Assembly (NCBI RefSeq): GCF_000185905.1 | Contig: NC_014923.1 | Location: forward strand, 1-64,000 | Direction of reading: 5' to 3' | DNA: 64,000 bases | Origin: Mesorhizobium ciceri biovar biserrulae WSM1271 | Lineage (GTDB): Bacteria; Pseudomonadota; Alphaproteobacteria; Rhizobiales; Rhizobiaceae | Shown: positions 1 to 9,036 of the stretch, piece after piece | Layout: each line of letters starts with the position of its first letter | Numbering within the stretch: the stretch's first letter is position 1 | Position numbers and translations under genes: made by a program | The notes under the pieces: generated by a model | Database searches by the model: none | Seen by the model: the letters and a program-made list of their open reading frames with translations, nothing else | Told to the model about the DNA's origin: nothing

Positions 1-72
1 TAGGTCGCCGGAACCGGATGCAGGAGGCGCATCCCCGGCGGAAAACAGGTACGGAAGGACAAGGAAAAGATC

Positions 73-1620
73 ATGCAGAGCGGCATCGAAAGGGAACTTA
101 CGGGCGACCTCCCATTTCCTGGAACTTTGATCGGAGCAAACGACATGGCGGTGTCCAGCGACGCGGAACAGAAATTCGACCGGGTCAAGACCCAGTTGAA
201 GGCGCGCCTGGGAACCGAAGTCTATTCGAGCTGGTTTGGCCGCATGAAAGTCGCCGAGGCTTCCAAGGGCATTGTCCGCATCTCGGTGCCTACCGCCTTC
301 CTGCGCTCATGGATCAACGGCCACTATCTCGACCTCATCTCCGAGCTGTGGAAGCAGGAGGATCCCGATCTTCTCAAGATAGACATCGTCGTGCGCACGG
401 CAACCCGTCAGGGACGCGCCCAGGCCGAGCCAGAGGTAACGCCGGCACGCAGCAAGGTGACACGGCAGACGCAGACGGCGCTTGCCGCAGGCACAGTCAG
501 CCCCAGCCGGGTGGAGCGCGCATCGACTCCGCGTCCGGGCACACCCATCGAGAGCGAATTCCGCCACAACGTTCTGGGGTCACCGCTCGATCCACGCTAC
601 ACGTTCGGCTCTTTCATCGAGGGGCCGTCGAACCGGGTGGCCTTCGCCGCCGCCAAGGCAGTGGCGGAATCGCAATCGAGCGCGGTGCGTTTCAATCCGC
701 TCTTCCTTCACGCAACCGTCGGGCTCGGCAAGACCCATTTGCTGCAGGCCATCGCCGCGGAATCGCTGAAGCAGAACCCCAAGTCGCGCGTCGTCTATCT
801 CACGGCCGAGTATTTCATGTGGCGCTTTGCCACCGCGATCCGCGACAACAACGCTCTGACGCTCAAGGAGCAGCTGCGCGACATCGACCTGCTCATCATC
901 GACGACATGCAGTTCCTGCAGGGCAAGTCGATCCAGCATGAATTCTGCCACCTGATCAACATGCTGCTCGACAGCGCCAAGCAGGTCGTCGTCGCTGCCG
1001 ACCGGCCACCATCGGAACTGGAATCGCTCGAACCGCGGGTCCGTTCGCGCCTCAATGGCGGTGTCGCGCTTGAAATGTCGGCGCCCGATTTCGCCATGCG
1101 CCTCGGCATGCTCAAATTGCGCCTTGCCACGGCCAGGAGCGACGACGCATCCCTCGACATTTCGGAGGAGATCCTCAATCACGTCGCCCGCACCGTGACC
1201 GGCAGCGGACGCGAGCTGGAAGGCGCCTTCAATCAGCTTTTGTTCCGTCAATCCTTCGAGCCGCAGATCACCATCGACCGGATCGACGAAATCCTCGGCC
1301 ACATCTATCGCACAGGCGAGCCGAAGCGTGTCCGTATCGAGGACATCCAGCGCATCGTGGCGCGTCACTACAATGTGTCGAAGACCGAATTGCTGTCCAA
1401 CCGGCGCACGCGCACCATCGTCAAGCCGCGGCAGGTCGCCATGTACCTGTCGAAGGTGATGACGCCGCGCTCGCTACCCGAGATCGGACGGCGTTTCGGC
1501 GGCCGCGATCACACCACGGTGCTGCATGCCGTGCGCAAGATCGAGGACCTTTCCGGCAACGACAACACGCTGGCGCAGGAACTTGAGCTTCTGAGGCGGC
1601 TGATCAACGATCAGGCCTGA
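73..1620 (+). CDS. dnaA: Chromosomal replication initiator protein DnaA
   Basis: AAA+ ATPase that binds DnaA boxes and opens the replication origin. The 515-residue protein shows the family layout: an N-terminal DnaB/DiaA-interaction domain (about residues 30-110), a poorly conserved linker (about 115-165), the AAA+ core with Walker A ending GLGKTH near 216-222 and Walker [11 protein letters not shown], and a C-terminal DNA-binding domain with the signature [10 protein letters not shown]. An AGGA-type ribosome site precedes the ATG at 73. A second plausible start is the ATG at 145, with GGAG before it, which would drop 24 residues. dnaN and recF follow on the same strand. The function is secure; the exact start is not. 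Confidence 0.97.
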   Translation: MQSGIERELTGDLPFPGTLIGANDMAVSSDAEQKFDRVKTQLKARLGTEVYSSWFGRMKVAEASKGIVRISVPTAFLRSWINGHYLDLISELWKQEDPDLLKIDIVVRTATRQGRAQAEPEVTPARSKVTRQTQTALAAGTVSPSRVERASTPRPGTPIESEFRHNVLGSPLDPRYTFGSFIEGPSNRVAFAAAKAVAESQSSAVRFNPLFLHATVGLGKTHLLQAIAAESLKQNPKSRVVYLTAEYFMWRFATAIRDNNALTLKEQLRDIDLLIIDDMQFLQGKSIQHEFCHLINMLLDSAKQVVVAADRPPSELESLEPRVRSRLNGGVALEMSAPDFAMRLGMLKLRLATARSDDASLDISEEILNHVARTVTGSGRELEGAFNQLLFRQSFEPQITIDRIDEILGHIYRTGEPKRVRIEDIQRIVARHYNVSKTELLSNRRTRTIVKPRQVAMYLSKVMTPRSLPEIGRRFGGRDHTTVLHAVRKIEDLSGNDNTLAQELELLRRLINDQA

Positions 1621-1923
1621 CCCTCCGGGAGGGCCGAACCGAAACAACGCCGGGATTCAATGGCTTGCCAGTGCGGCGCCGGGCCTGCATCGGGCTCGTG
1701 GCATCGCCTGGAAGCGATCTGGATTTCGGTTTTTCGACACTGGCTCGCGGACTTCGGGCGCGTTATCCCCAGAAAGCCCGCGTAGCCGGCCTGAACCGGC
1801 GGCGCGGGCTTGCGTTTGCTGGTTTTTTCCTGTCAGTTTACGCAGATTCTGAGCCTATTCAGACCTTTCGCGGGACGCCGCTCACTGGTGACCCGTCATT
1901 CATTCAAGCGAGCCTGTTTCGTC
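1621..1923. other. dnaA-dnaN intergenic region
   Basis: A 303-base gap with no convincing gene. It opens with a short GC hairpin just after the dnaA stop (CCCTC/GAGGG, about 1622-1634) that lacks a T-run. It holds one DnaA-box-like 9-mer, TTATCCCCA, at 1763-1771 (consensus TTATCCACA) and two GANTC sites (GATTC near 1654 and 1846) of the type methylated by CcrM in alphaproteobacteria. These may belong to the dnaN promoter. A single box and the absence of an AT-rich stretch do not support an origin here. Confidence 0.5.
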
Positions 1924-3042
1924 ATGCGTGTTATCCTGGAACGGTCAAATCTCCTGAAGTCGCTCAACCACGTCCATCGTGTGGTCGAGCGGCGAAACAC
2001 CATACCGATCCTGTCCAACGTGCTGCTCGGCGCCGAAGGCGCCAGCCTTGAAATGAAGGCAACCGATCTCGACCTCGAGGTGACCGAAGCGACGCCCGCC
2101 AAGGTGGAGCGCGGCGGGGCGACGACGGTCCCGGCACATCTGCTCTACGACATCGTGCGCAAGCTCGCCGATGGCGCCGAGGTGATGCTGAAGACGGACG
2201 AGGACGGCAACGCCATGACGGTGACGTCTGGCCGCTCGAGCTTCCGCCTTCAGTGCCTGCCGCAATCCGACTTCCCGGAGCTTTCGGCCGGATCCTTCTC
2301 GCATATCTTCCGTCTCGACTCGGTTGCCCTGAAAGGCCTGATCGAGAAGACCCAGTTCGCCATCTCCACCGAGGAGACACGCTATTACCTGAACGGCATC
2401 TACCTGCACACGCATGAGGTTGGCGGCAAGCTGAAGCTGCGCTCGGTGGCGACCGACGGCCACCGCCTGGCGCGCGCCGAGATCGACGCGCCGGCGGGTT
2501 CCGAGGGCATGCCGGGCATCATCATTCCGCGCAAGACGGTGAGCGAGCTGCAGAAGCTTGTCGACGATCCGGATGTTGCGGTGACCACCGAACTGTCGGA
2601 CACCAAGATCCGCTTCACCATCGGCAGCGTGGTTTTGACCTCGAAGCTGATCGACGGCACCTTCCCCGATTATCAGCGGGTCATTCCGACAGGCAACGAC
2701 AAGAAGCTGATCATCGACCGCCAGAGCTTTGCCGCCGCCGTCGATCGTGTTTCGACCATCTCTTCCGAACGCGGTCGCGCGGTGAAGCTGTCGATCAGCG
2801 AGGGTCAGGTGACGCTTGCGGTCAACAATCCGGATTCAGGCAGCGCCACCGAAGAACTGTCCGCTGACTATTCATCCGATCCGATCGAGATCGGCTTCAA
2901 CGCCAAGTACCTGCTCGACGTTGCCGCGCAGCTGACCGGCACGGAGGCCAAGTTCATGCTGGCGGATGCCGGTTCGCCGACGCTGATCCACGACATGGCC
3001 GACGAGACCGCACTCTATGTGCTGATGCCGATGCGCGTGTAG
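1924..3042 (+). CDS. dnaN: DNA polymerase III beta subunit (sliding clamp)
   Basis: Ring-shaped processivity clamp that tethers DNA polymerase III to DNA. The ATG at 1924 opens a 372-residue protein beginning MRVILERSNLLKSLNHVHRV, the expected first beta strand and helix, and the length matches the family. Three repeated clamp domains can be followed to the C-terminal MPMRV, the usual end of the protein-binding pocket region. The frame is open further upstream (to about 1810), but that extension has no clamp similarity and lies in the dnaA-dnaN gap, so it was rejected. recF follows after about 80 bases, the common dnaA-dnaN-recF order. Confidence 0.97.
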   Translation: MRVILERSNLLKSLNHVHRVVERRNTIPILSNVLLGAEGASLEMKATDLDLEVTEATPAKVERGGATTVPAHLLYDIVRKLADGAEVMLKTDEDGNAMTVTSGRSSFRLQCLPQSDFPELSAGSFSHIFRLDSVALKGLIEKTQFAISTEETRYYLNGIYLHTHEVGGKLKLRSVATDGHRLARAEIDAPAGSEGMPGIIIPRKTVSELQKLVDDPDVAVTTELSDTKIRFTIGSVVLTSKLIDGTFPDYQRVIPTGNDKKLIIDRQSFAAAVDRVSTISSERGRAVKLSISEGQVTLAVNNPDSGSATEELSADYSSDPIEIGFNAKYLLDVAAQLTGTEAKFMLADAGSPTLIHDMADETALYVLMPMRV

Positions 3043-3124
3043 CGGCGCGGTGTCAGCACTTCGGTCCTGTTGTGGACCGGCGGCAAGCGCGATATTTACG
3101 GCGACTTCTATAGGCGGATAGCGG

Positions 3125-4270
3125 TTGCCGGCACAGAACCATATAAGTAAGCTAACACTTACTAATTTCCGCAACTATGCGGCGCTGACGATCGATCTGG
3201 CGCCAGGTGCCGTGGTTTTTTCCGGCGACAACGGCGCCGGCAAGACCAATCTCCTCGAAGCGATCTCCTTTTTGACACCGGGACGTGGCTTGCGCCGCGC
3301 GCCCTACGCCGATGTCGCGCGCGAGGGCGGCGACGGCGGCTTTGCGCTGCATGCTCGGCTCGACGGACCTGATGGCCAGGTCGAGATCGGAACAGGTATT
3401 TCCGGCGGTGACACCGCCGGCGAAGGCGGCAGGCGGGTACGCATCAACGGAGCTTCGGCGCGTTCGGCCGAGGACATGCTGGAATGGCTGCGCGTGGTTT
3501 GGCTGACGCCAGCCATGGACGCGTTATTCACCGGACCGGCCGCGGATCGCCGGCGCTTCCTCGACCGGCTGGTGCTGGCGATCGATCCCGGCCACGGGCA
3601 ACGTGCGATCGACTACGAGAAGGCGATGCGCGGTCGTAACCGGCTGCTTACCGAAAGCTCTCGGGACGACCGCTGGTTCGACGCTATCGAGACGCAGATG
3701 GCCGAAACCGGTGTGGCGATTGCCGCGGCGCGCGCCGAGATGGTGCGCCTGCTGGCCGCCATGATCGACAGGCTGCCCGACACGGGACCGTTTCCGCAAG
3801 CCGATATCGGCCTTTCAGGCGAGCTGGAAGCCGAGATTGCCGTGGCGCCGGCGGTCGATGTGGAGGAACGCTTCCGTCGGACGCTTGCCGAGGGCCGCGA
3901 GCGCGATCGCGCCGCCGGGCGTACGCTCGACGGCCCGCACCGTTCGGACCTGGTGGTTCGGCACCGCCCCAAGGCGATGCCGGCCGAGCTCTGCTCGACC
4001 GGCGAGCAGAAGGCGCTGCTGGTCGGCATCGTGCTGTCGCACGCGAGGCTGACCGGCGAAATGTCGGGCATGACGCCGATCCTGCTGCTCGACGAGATCG
4101 CTGCGCATCTCGACAGCGGGCGGCGCGCGGCGCTGTTTTCCATCCTGGAGGAACTGAACTGCCAGGCATTCATGACAGGAACCGATGCTGCGCTGTTTTC
4201 CAGTCTCCAGGGCCGCGCGCAATTCCTGACCGTCGACCATGGGACGGTTGGGCCAACCGAAGACCCCTGA
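3125..4270 (+). CDS. recF: DNA replication and repair protein RecF
   Basis: SMC-like ATPase that helps RecO and RecR load RecA at single-strand gaps. The 381-residue protein has Walker A SGDNGAGKTNLLEAI near residues 32-46, a signature region with CSTGEQKALLVG, and Walker B PILLLDEIAAHLD, in the RecF order. The start is a TTG at 3125, giving MPAQNHISKLTLTNFRNY; that sequence is the conserved RecF beginning and no ATG lies in frame before it. The ribosome site is weak. The 3' end overlaps the open frame of the next gene only if that gene used an upstream start, which I reject. recR, a functional partner, is near the other end of the window. Confidence 0.95.
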   Translation: MPAQNHISKLTLTNFRNYAALTIDLAPGAVVFSGDNGAGKTNLLEAISFLTPGRGLRRAPYADVAREGGDGGFALHARLDGPDGQVEIGTGISGGDTAGEGGRRVRINGASARSAEDMLEWLRVVWLTPAMDALFTGPAADRRRFLDRLVLAIDPGHGQRAIDYEKAMRGRNRLLTESSRDDRWFDAIETQMAETGVAIAAARAEMVRLLAAMIDRLPDTGPFPQADIGLSGELEAEIAVAPAVDVEERFRRTLAEGRERDRAAGRTLDGPHRSDLVVRHRPKAMPAELCSTGEQKALLVGIVLSHARLTGEMSGMTPILLLDEIAAHLDSGRRAALFSILEELNCQAFMTGTDAALFSSLQGRAQFLTVDHGTVGPTEDP

Positions 4271-4301
4271 CAAGGTTTTTCCGTGCCTGTATGATCAGGC
4301 A

Positions 4302-5057
4302 ATGACCACTGCCGCCCTGACCGCAGACGAGATCGAACGCTATGCCCGCCACATCGTGCTGCCGGAAATCGGCGGCGCCGGACAGCAGAGGCTGAAGCAG
4401 GCCCGGGTGCTGGTCATCGGCGCCGGCGGGCTGGGCGCCCCGGTGCTTGAATATCTTGCCGCCGCCGGCGTCGGCACGCTCGGCGTGGTCGATGACGACA
4501 CCGTTTCGCTCTCCAACCTGCAGCGTCAGGTCATTCACGGCACCGACACTGTCGGCCTGCTGAAAACCGACAGCGCCAAGGCGGCAATCGCCCGCATCAA
4601 TCCCAATACCACAGTCGAACCGCATACATTCCGGCTGACCACGGACAATGCGCCTGCCCTCGTCGCCCGCTATGACATCGTCGTCGACGGTTCCGATAAT
4701 TTCGAAACGCGCTACGCCGTGGCCGATGCCTGCGCGAGCGCTGGGAAACCGCTGGTGCATGCCGCCGTCGGACGCTTCGACGGCTCGGTCACGGTGCTGA
4801 AGCCATTCGAAGACGGCAAGGACGGCAAGCCCAACCCAGGCTATCGTGACCTGTTTCCCGAAGCGCCACCGCCGGGCCTGGTGCCGTCCTGCGCCGAAGT
4901 CGGCGTGCTTGGCGCGCTGACCGGCGTCATCGGCACGCTGCAGGCCATGGAGGCGGTCAAGCTGATCACCGGCGTGGGCGAACCGCTGGTCGGCCGGCTG
5001 CTGCTTTATGATGGGCTGGCGGCGCGCTTCGACACCATCCGTTACAAGAGAAGCTGA
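4302..5057 (+). CDS. moeB: MoeB/ThiF/HesA-type E1-like adenylyltransferase
   Basis: Enzyme family that adenylates the C-terminal glycine of small sulfur carriers (MoaD or ThiS) for molybdopterin or thiazole synthesis. The 251-residue protein has the nucleotide-binding motif GAGGLGAPVLEYLAAAGVG near residues 38-56, the following acidic DDDTVSLSNLQRQ, and a conserved CAEVGVLG segment near 198. Where E. coli MoeB has CYRC for zinc, this protein reads GYRD, and no C-terminal CxxC is present, so the zinc site appears absent. No rhodanese domain is fused. No carrier gene is adjacent, so MoaD versus ThiS partner choice is open. ATG 4302 was chosen because homology starts there. Confidence 0.85.
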   Translation: MTTAALTADEIERYARHIVLPEIGGAGQQRLKQARVLVIGAGGLGAPVLEYLAAAGVGTLGVVDDDTVSLSNLQRQVIHGTDTVGLLKTDSAKAAIARINPNTTVEPHTFRLTTDNAPALVARYDIVVDGSDNFETRYAVADACASAGKPLVHAAVGRFDGSVTVLKPFEDGKDGKPNPGYRDLFPEAPPPGLVPSCAEVGVLGALTGVIGTLQAMEAVKLITGVGEPLVGRLLLYDGLAARFDTIRYKRS

Positions 5058-5061
5058 ATTC

Positions 5062-5550
5062 TTGGGCCGGATCGAAGCAGTCTCCATCAGGCGGATCCCG
5101 ACCGATTTCGACCGTTGGGACGATGTGCTCGCATTGATCATGCGTGCCTTCGCCTCGATGGACGATGTTATCGACCCGCCCTCCTCGGCCCACCTTTTGA
5201 CCGCCGACACTCTGCGGGACAAGGCAGGGCGGGAGACCGGCTTCGTGGCGCTCAAGGGCGATCGGATCGTCGGCTGCGTCTTTGCCCTTGAAAAGGTGGC
5301 AGAGTTCTATGTCGGCAAGCTCGCCGTGGCGCCGGACTGCCAGGGACAAGGCATTGGACGGCAGCTGATGCAGGCGGTCGAAGACCTTGCCCGCAGCCGC
5401 GGCAAGGCCGCCATCGAGCTTCAGACGCGGATCGAGTTGACCGCAAACCATGCGGCCTTTGCTCGCCTCGGCTTTCGCGAAACTGAACGGACGGCGCATG
5501 ACGGCTATGCCAGGCCGACTTCGGTCACCATGCGCAAAGCCCTCCCGTAA
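5062..5550 (+). CDS. GNAT family N-acetyltransferase
   Basis: Acetyl-CoA-dependent N-acetyltransferase of unknown substrate. The core motif A, LAVAPDCQGQGIGRQLMQAV, contains the Q/R-x-x-G-x-G/A acetyl-CoA signature (QGQGIG), followed by helix and the C-terminal NHAAFARLGFRETER typical of GNATs. The likely start is TTG 5062, four bases after the MoeB-like stop, giving 162 residues; the frame stays open upstream inside the previous gene but those residues are not GNAT-like. Close spacing suggests co-transcription with the MoeB-like gene, though a shared role is not evident. The substrate cannot be read from the sequence. Confidence 0.85.
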   Translation: MGRIEAVSIRRIPTDFDRWDDVLALIMRAFASMDDVIDPPSSAHLLTADTLRDKAGRETGFVALKGDRIVGCVFALEKVAEFYVGKLAVAPDCQGQGIGRQLMQAVEDLARSRGKAAIELQTRIELTANHAAFARLGFRETERTAHDGYARPTSVTMRKALP

Positions 5551-5597
5551 GTCTTATCTTACGGTTTGTGGGCCACGGATATTGCACCGCGACAGCA

Positions 5598-6599
5598 TCA
5601 GGTCCTGAGCGGCAGCACGCGGTCTGGTGGGCGGTGGCCGTCAACGAAGGCGCGGATGTTGATGATGACCTTTTCACCCATGTCGATACGGCCCTCGAGC
5701 GTCGCCGAGCCCATATGCGGCAAAAGCACGACCTTGTTCTTGGCCGCGAGCTTCAGCAGCTTGCCGTTCAAGGCTGGCTCGTGCTCGTAGACATCGAGGC
5801 CGGCGCCGGCGATCTTGCCGTCCTGGATCAGCTTGACCAGTGCTTCCTCGTCGATGATGTCGCCGCGCGCGGTGTTGACGACATAGGCGGTGGGCTGCAG
5901 CAGCGCCAACCGCCGCGCCGAAAGCAGATGGAAGGTTGCCGGCGTCGAGGGACAGTTGACCGAGATGATATCCATCCGGGCCAGCATCTGGTCGAGGCTT
6001 TCCCAATAGGTCGCCTCCAGCCCGTCTTCCACGGCCGGCAGCACGCGGTGGCGGTTGTGATAGTGGATCGACAGTCCGAAGGCCTTGGCCCGCCTGGCTA
6101 CGGCCGTGCCGATCCGCCCCATGCCGACAATGCCGAGCCGCTTGCCCCAGATGCGCCGGCCCAGCATCCAGGTCGGCGACCAGCCGGCCCATTTCTTGTC
6201 GCCGGTGAGCACATTGGCGCCTTCCGCGAGCCGCCGCGGCACCGCCAGCATCAGCGCCATCGTCATGTCGGCGGTGTCTTCGGTCAGGACATTCGGCGTG
6301 TTGGTGACGGTGATGCCCCTCTTGGCCGCAGCCGCGACATCGATCTTGTCGACGCCGTTGCCAAAATTGGCGATCAGCTTGAGGTTGTCGCCTGCCTGAG
6401 CGATCAGCGCCGCGTCGATATTGTCGGTAATGGTCGGCACCAGAACGTCGGCTTCCTTGACCGCCGCGACCAGTTCCGGCTGCGTCATCGGCCGGTCCTC
6501 GACATTCAGCCTTGCGTCGAACAGTTCGCGCATGCGGGTCTCGACCGGGTCGGGCAGCTTGCGCGTGATGACGACGAGAGGCCTTTTTTTGCCTGCCAT
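5598..6599 (-). CDS. D-2-hydroxyacid dehydrogenase (glyoxylate/hydroxypyruvate reductase-like)
   Basis: NAD(P)-dependent reductase of 2-keto acids such as glyoxylate or hydroxypyruvate. The 333-residue protein has the Rossmann motif GIVGMGRIGTAVARRA near 155 and the three catalytic residues in context: Arg in NTARGDIIDE, Glu in GLDVYEHEP, and His in LLPHMGSAT. The start is the ATG at 6599 (MAGKKRPLVV); the frame extends 13 residues upstream without homology. It is convergent with the GNAT gene and divergent from the SH3 protein gene. The substrate specificity (glyoxylate, hydroxypyruvate or other) is inferred only at family level. Confidence 0.92.
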   Translation of the reverse strand: MAGKKRPLVVITRKLPDPVETRMRELFDARLNVEDRPMTQPELVAAVKEADVLVPTITDNIDAALIAQAGDNLKLIANFGNGVDKIDVAAAAKRGITVTNTPNVLTEDTADMTMALMLAVPRRLAEGANVLTGDKKWAGWSPTWMLGRRIWGKRLGIVGMGRIGTAVARRAKAFGLSIHYHNRHRVLPAVEDGLEATYWESLDQMLARMDIISVNCPSTPATFHLLSARRLALLQPTAYVVNTARGDIIDEEALVKLIQDGKIAGAGLDVYEHEPALNGKLLKLAAKNKVVLLPHMGSATLEGRIDMGEKVIINIRAFVDGHRPPDRVLPLRT

Positions 6600-6622
6600 T
6601 GTTTCCCTCTCGAGTATTTGCC

Positions 6623-6669
6623 GCAATACCGAACGCAAAACCGCTTCACAGGTTTGCTGGAATTGCTCT
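6623..6669. repeat. Intergenic palindromic repeat family A, copy 1 (degenerate)
   Basis: A 47-base element that ends in GGAATTGC and begins GCAATACC, a diverged form of the inverted termini GCAATTCC/GGAATTGC seen intact at 25631-25677 and 59372-59418. It shares the internal AAAACCG and TTTCACA-like segments. It lies in the divergent gap between the hydroxyacid dehydrogenase and the SH3 gene. Confidence 0.7.
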
Positions 6670-6802
6670 AACCCGATCTCGTTGAGACCTCTTTAACCAA
6701 GACCGGCGAAACTGAAAGCCGGTCGCGGTGCCGATTACCCATGTAACAAGCGGTGCCGCCGAAGACAAAGAAAAAGGGGCGCCGAGGCAAGCGCCGAAAG
6801 GA

Positions 6803-7369
6803 ATGAAAGTGTCTGGTTTCGCGTCGCTTCGCCTGACCCTCAGTGCAGCATTTCTCGGCGCTCTGCTTTATTCTCCGCTTACGGCGGCACAGAGTGCGGC
6901 TGCACCTGCCCAGAGCGTCGTCACGCTCGGGCCGAGCGGCCTGCCGCTGCCGCGGTTCGTCAGCCTGAAATCCGGCCGCGTCAACTCGCGCGTCGGCCCC
7001 GGCGCCAACTACTCGGTCGACTGGATGTACATGAAGGCCGGCCTGCCGATGGAGATCATCCAGGAATTCGACACATGGCGCCGCGTGCGCGATGCCGATG
7101 GTTCGGAAGGCTGGATCAACCAGTCGCTGCTTTCCGGCCGACGCACGGCAATCGTCGCACCATGGCAGCGCGGCAAGGGCACCCGGATCAATCTTCTCAA
7201 CAGCCCCGACAAGGATGCAAGGGTGGTCGCGATGATCGAACCTGGCGTCATGGGTACGATCAAATCCTGCGACGGCCAGTGGTGCGAAATGACGTTCGAA
7301 GGCCACACCGGCTGGCTTGCCCAGTCGGTCGTCTGGGGCGCCTATCCCGGCGAACGGGTCAAGGACTGA
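6803..7369 (+). CDS. Exported protein with two bacterial SH3 domains
   Basis: Probable periplasmic or wall-associated protein. The N-terminus from ATG 6803 is a classical signal peptide: MKV followed by a hydrophobic stretch (SAAFLGALLYSP) and a cleavage-like LTAAQSA near residue 28, leaving a mature protein of about 160 residues. Two SH3b modules follow: one with SGRVNSRVGPGANYSVDW and a DGSEGWINQSLL ending, the other with TRINLLNSPDKDARV and GHTGWLAQSVVWG. SH3b domains usually bind cell-wall peptides or other ligands; no catalytic domain is present. A GTG at 6728 would add 25 non-signal residues and is less likely. The 3' end overlaps the convergent DUF4260 gene by 28 bases. Confidence 0.85.
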   Translation: MKVSGFASLRLTLSAAFLGALLYSPLTAAQSAAAPAQSVVTLGPSGLPLPRFVSLKSGRVNSRVGPGANYSVDWMYMKAGLPMEIIQEFDTWRRVRDADGSEGWINQSLLSGRRTAIVAPWQRGKGTRINLLNSPDKDARVVAMIEPGVMGTIKSCDGQWCEMTFEGHTGWLAQSVVWGAYPGERVKD

Positions 7370-7749
7370 TTCTCTTTCGCGGTCCTGGCTTTATGCCCGA
7401 TACGGCCGAGATGGGTGTCCTGGAAGCCGGTCGGCAGCTTCAGACCGTAGCCCAGCGCACGGTCGATGGCGATGTGGGCGATCCATATCAGCGCAACCGC
7501 CATCGCGGCCGCATTGCCCCACATGTGCCCTCCGAGCGGCAGCAGCACGGGCACGATCAGGATGTGCAAGGCGTTGTAGGCAAGGGCACCGACGCGCGGA
7601 CCGGCCAGATAGCCCGACATCGATAGGTCAGGCGCCAGGATAAGCAATCCGAAGAGCCACCAGGAGATGCCGGTCGAACCGTAGAAAATGACGGCAGCCA
7701 GTGCCACGATCGCCCATTCGAGCCGGATTACGAGATCGAGGGGTTTCAT
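7342..7749 (-). CDS. DUF4260 family small membrane protein
   Basis: A 135-residue integral membrane protein resembling the DUF4260 family, whose function is unknown. It shows about four hydrophobic segments: LEWAIVALAAVIFYG, ISWWLFGLLILAPDLS, YNALHILIVPVLLPLGG and AAMAVALIWIAHIAIDR, with the conserved IAHIAIDRALGYGLK and a cytoplasmic-type basic tail. It overlaps the convergent SH3 gene by 28 bases at its 3' end and lies just upstream of nothing co-directional except irr, whose stop is about 45 bases to the right. The family call is from recognition of the TM and HIAIDRALGYGLK pattern. Confidence 0.75.
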   Translation of the reverse strand: MKPLDLVIRLEWAIVALAAVIFYGSTGISWWLFGLLILAPDLSMSGYLAGPRVGALAYNALHILIVPVLLPLGGHMWGNAAAMAVALIWIAHIAIDRALGYGLKLPTGFQDTHLGRIGHKARTAKENQSLTRSPG

Positions 7750-7795
7750 CCCTGGCCGATAATTCTGGCTTGGCAGATGATTCTGGCCTCGCCAG

Positions 7796-8227
7796 TCATT
7801 CGAGGCGTTTGGGGCGCAGCCTCACGACGATGTCGACATTGGCGATCTCCATCCCTTCCGGAGGCTCCGGCAGGTTGGCAACCGTCACCGGACCGCTGTC
7901 GATGTCGAATATACGGTTTTCGCCTTCGATGTAGAAATGGTGGTGGTCGGAGGTGTTGGTGTCGAAATAGGTTTTCGCGCCTTCGACGGCGAGGATGCGC
8001 AAAAGTCCCGCCTGGGTAAACTGGTGAAGGGCATTGTAGACGGTGGCCAGCGACACCGGCACGCCGGCGGCAACCGCCTCCTCGTGCAGTTCCTCGGCCG
8101 ACAGATGCCGGTCGCCCTTGGCGAAAAGCAGATCGGCCAGCGCAATGCGCTGACGCGTCGGCCTCAGCCCGGCTTCACGGACCCGCTTGTCCACAGCGAC
8201 ATTTTCCTTCCGGCCGTCCAGGTCCAT
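7796..8227 (-). CDS. irr: Iron response regulator Irr (Fur family)
   Basis: Heme-responsive transcription factor that controls iron and heme genes in Hyphomicrobiales through ICE motifs. The 143-residue protein has the Fur-type winged helix (LRPTRQRIALADLLF, then SLATVYNALHQFTQAGLL) and the Irr-diagnostic three-histidine run in SDHHHFYIEGE, a heme-binding site. It lacks the N-terminal Cys-Pro heme regulatory motif of Bradyrhizobium Irr, so it is the short rhizobial type. ATG 8227 was chosen; GTG starts at 8245 (good ribosome site) or 8263 would add 6 or 12 residues. It diverges from fabA. A matching ICE lies at 43218-43240 in this window, making that operon a likely target. Confidence 0.93.
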   Translation of the reverse strand: MDLDGRKENVAVDKRVREAGLRPTRQRIALADLLFAKGDRHLSAEELHEEAVAAGVPVSLATVYNALHQFTQAGLLRILAVEGAKTYFDTNTSDHHHFYIEGENRIFDIDSGPVTVANLPEPPEGMEIANVDIVVRLRPKRLE

Positions 8228-8469
8228 CTTCTCGTCGAACCCCACAGTTCCGCCCCAAGACACGCCCAGAATGGCAAAAAAATGAACGTCTGCCGAAACC
8301 GGACCTCTCAGGACATATATTCTGTCGTCCGAATGCGATCAATAGCGCGCATTGACCCAGGCAGACGAGCAGGCTAAGCGCAAACGCCGGTTTCCGGCCT
8401 GAAACAGATTGTGTTAGGAAACCAACGACAAGGGCACCCGATGGCCCGGAACGATATGGGATGAGATTG

Positions 8470-8985
8470 ATGGCGGGTAAATCCAGCTACGAGTACGACG
8501 AATTGCTGGCCTGCGCCCGCGGCGAACTGTTCGGACCGGGCAACGCCCAGCTTCCCTATCCGCCAATGCTGATGTTCGACCGCATCACCGAGATCAGCGA
8601 GACCGGCGGCGCCTTCGAGAAGGGTTTTATCCGCGCGGAGTTCGACATCAAGCCGGACCTGTGGTTCTTTGCCTGCCATTTCATCGGCAATCCGATCATG
8701 CCGGGGTGCCTCGGCCTCGACGCCATGTGGCAATTGACGGGCTTCTACCTTGGCTGGCTTGGCGAACCCGGCAAGGGAATGGCGCTGTCGACCGGCGAAG
8801 TGAAATTCAAGGGCATGGTCACGCCTTCGGTGAAGAAGGTCGAATATGGCATCGACTTCAAGCGCGTGATGCGGGGCCGGCTGGTGCTCGGCATCGCCGA
8901 TGGCTGGCTGAAGGCGGATGGCGAACCCATATACGCGGCAACGGATTTGAAAGTCGGTCTGTCCAAGCAGTCGGCGGTCGGCTGA
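8470..8985 (+). CDS. fabA: 3-hydroxydecanoyl-ACP dehydratase/isomerase FabA
   Basis: Dehydrates 3-hydroxyacyl-ACP and isomerizes trans-2- to cis-3-decenoyl-ACP, the branch point of anaerobic-type unsaturated fatty acid synthesis. The 171-residue hot-dog-fold protein contains the active-site His in [14 protein letters not shown] and the catalytic Asp in CLGLDAMWQ, as in E. coli FabA, and is of normal length. Homology begins at [13 protein letters not shown] (8470); an ATG at 8461 would add three residues. fabB follows after 51 bases and fabI after that, so the three form a fatty acid operon. The divergent neighbour is irr. Confidence 0.96.
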   Translation: MAGKSSYEYDELLACARGELFGPGNAQLPYPPMLMFDRITEISETGGAFEKGFIRAEFDIKPDLWFFACHFIGNPIMPGCLGLDAMWQLTGFYLGWLGEPGKGMALSTGEVKFKGMVTPSVKKVEYGIDFKRVMRGRLVLGIADGWLKADGEPIYAATDLKVGLSKQSAVG

Positions 8986-9036
8986 CCGGCACCCCTGGCC
9001 AGCCCCCTTGGCCAGCATCCCTGGAAGGAGTTGCGA

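Noticed and set aside
1..72. An overlapping gene starting at 18 and antisense or alternate-frame genes in dnaA
   Set aside because: These are alternate-frame translations within dnaA with no family resemblance; only a small GGATGC/GCATCC stem is seen before dnaA.
1763..1771. DnaA box near dnaA as a replication origin
   Set aside because: A single imperfect box and no AT-rich region; in this order the origin is usually elsewhere (near hemE).
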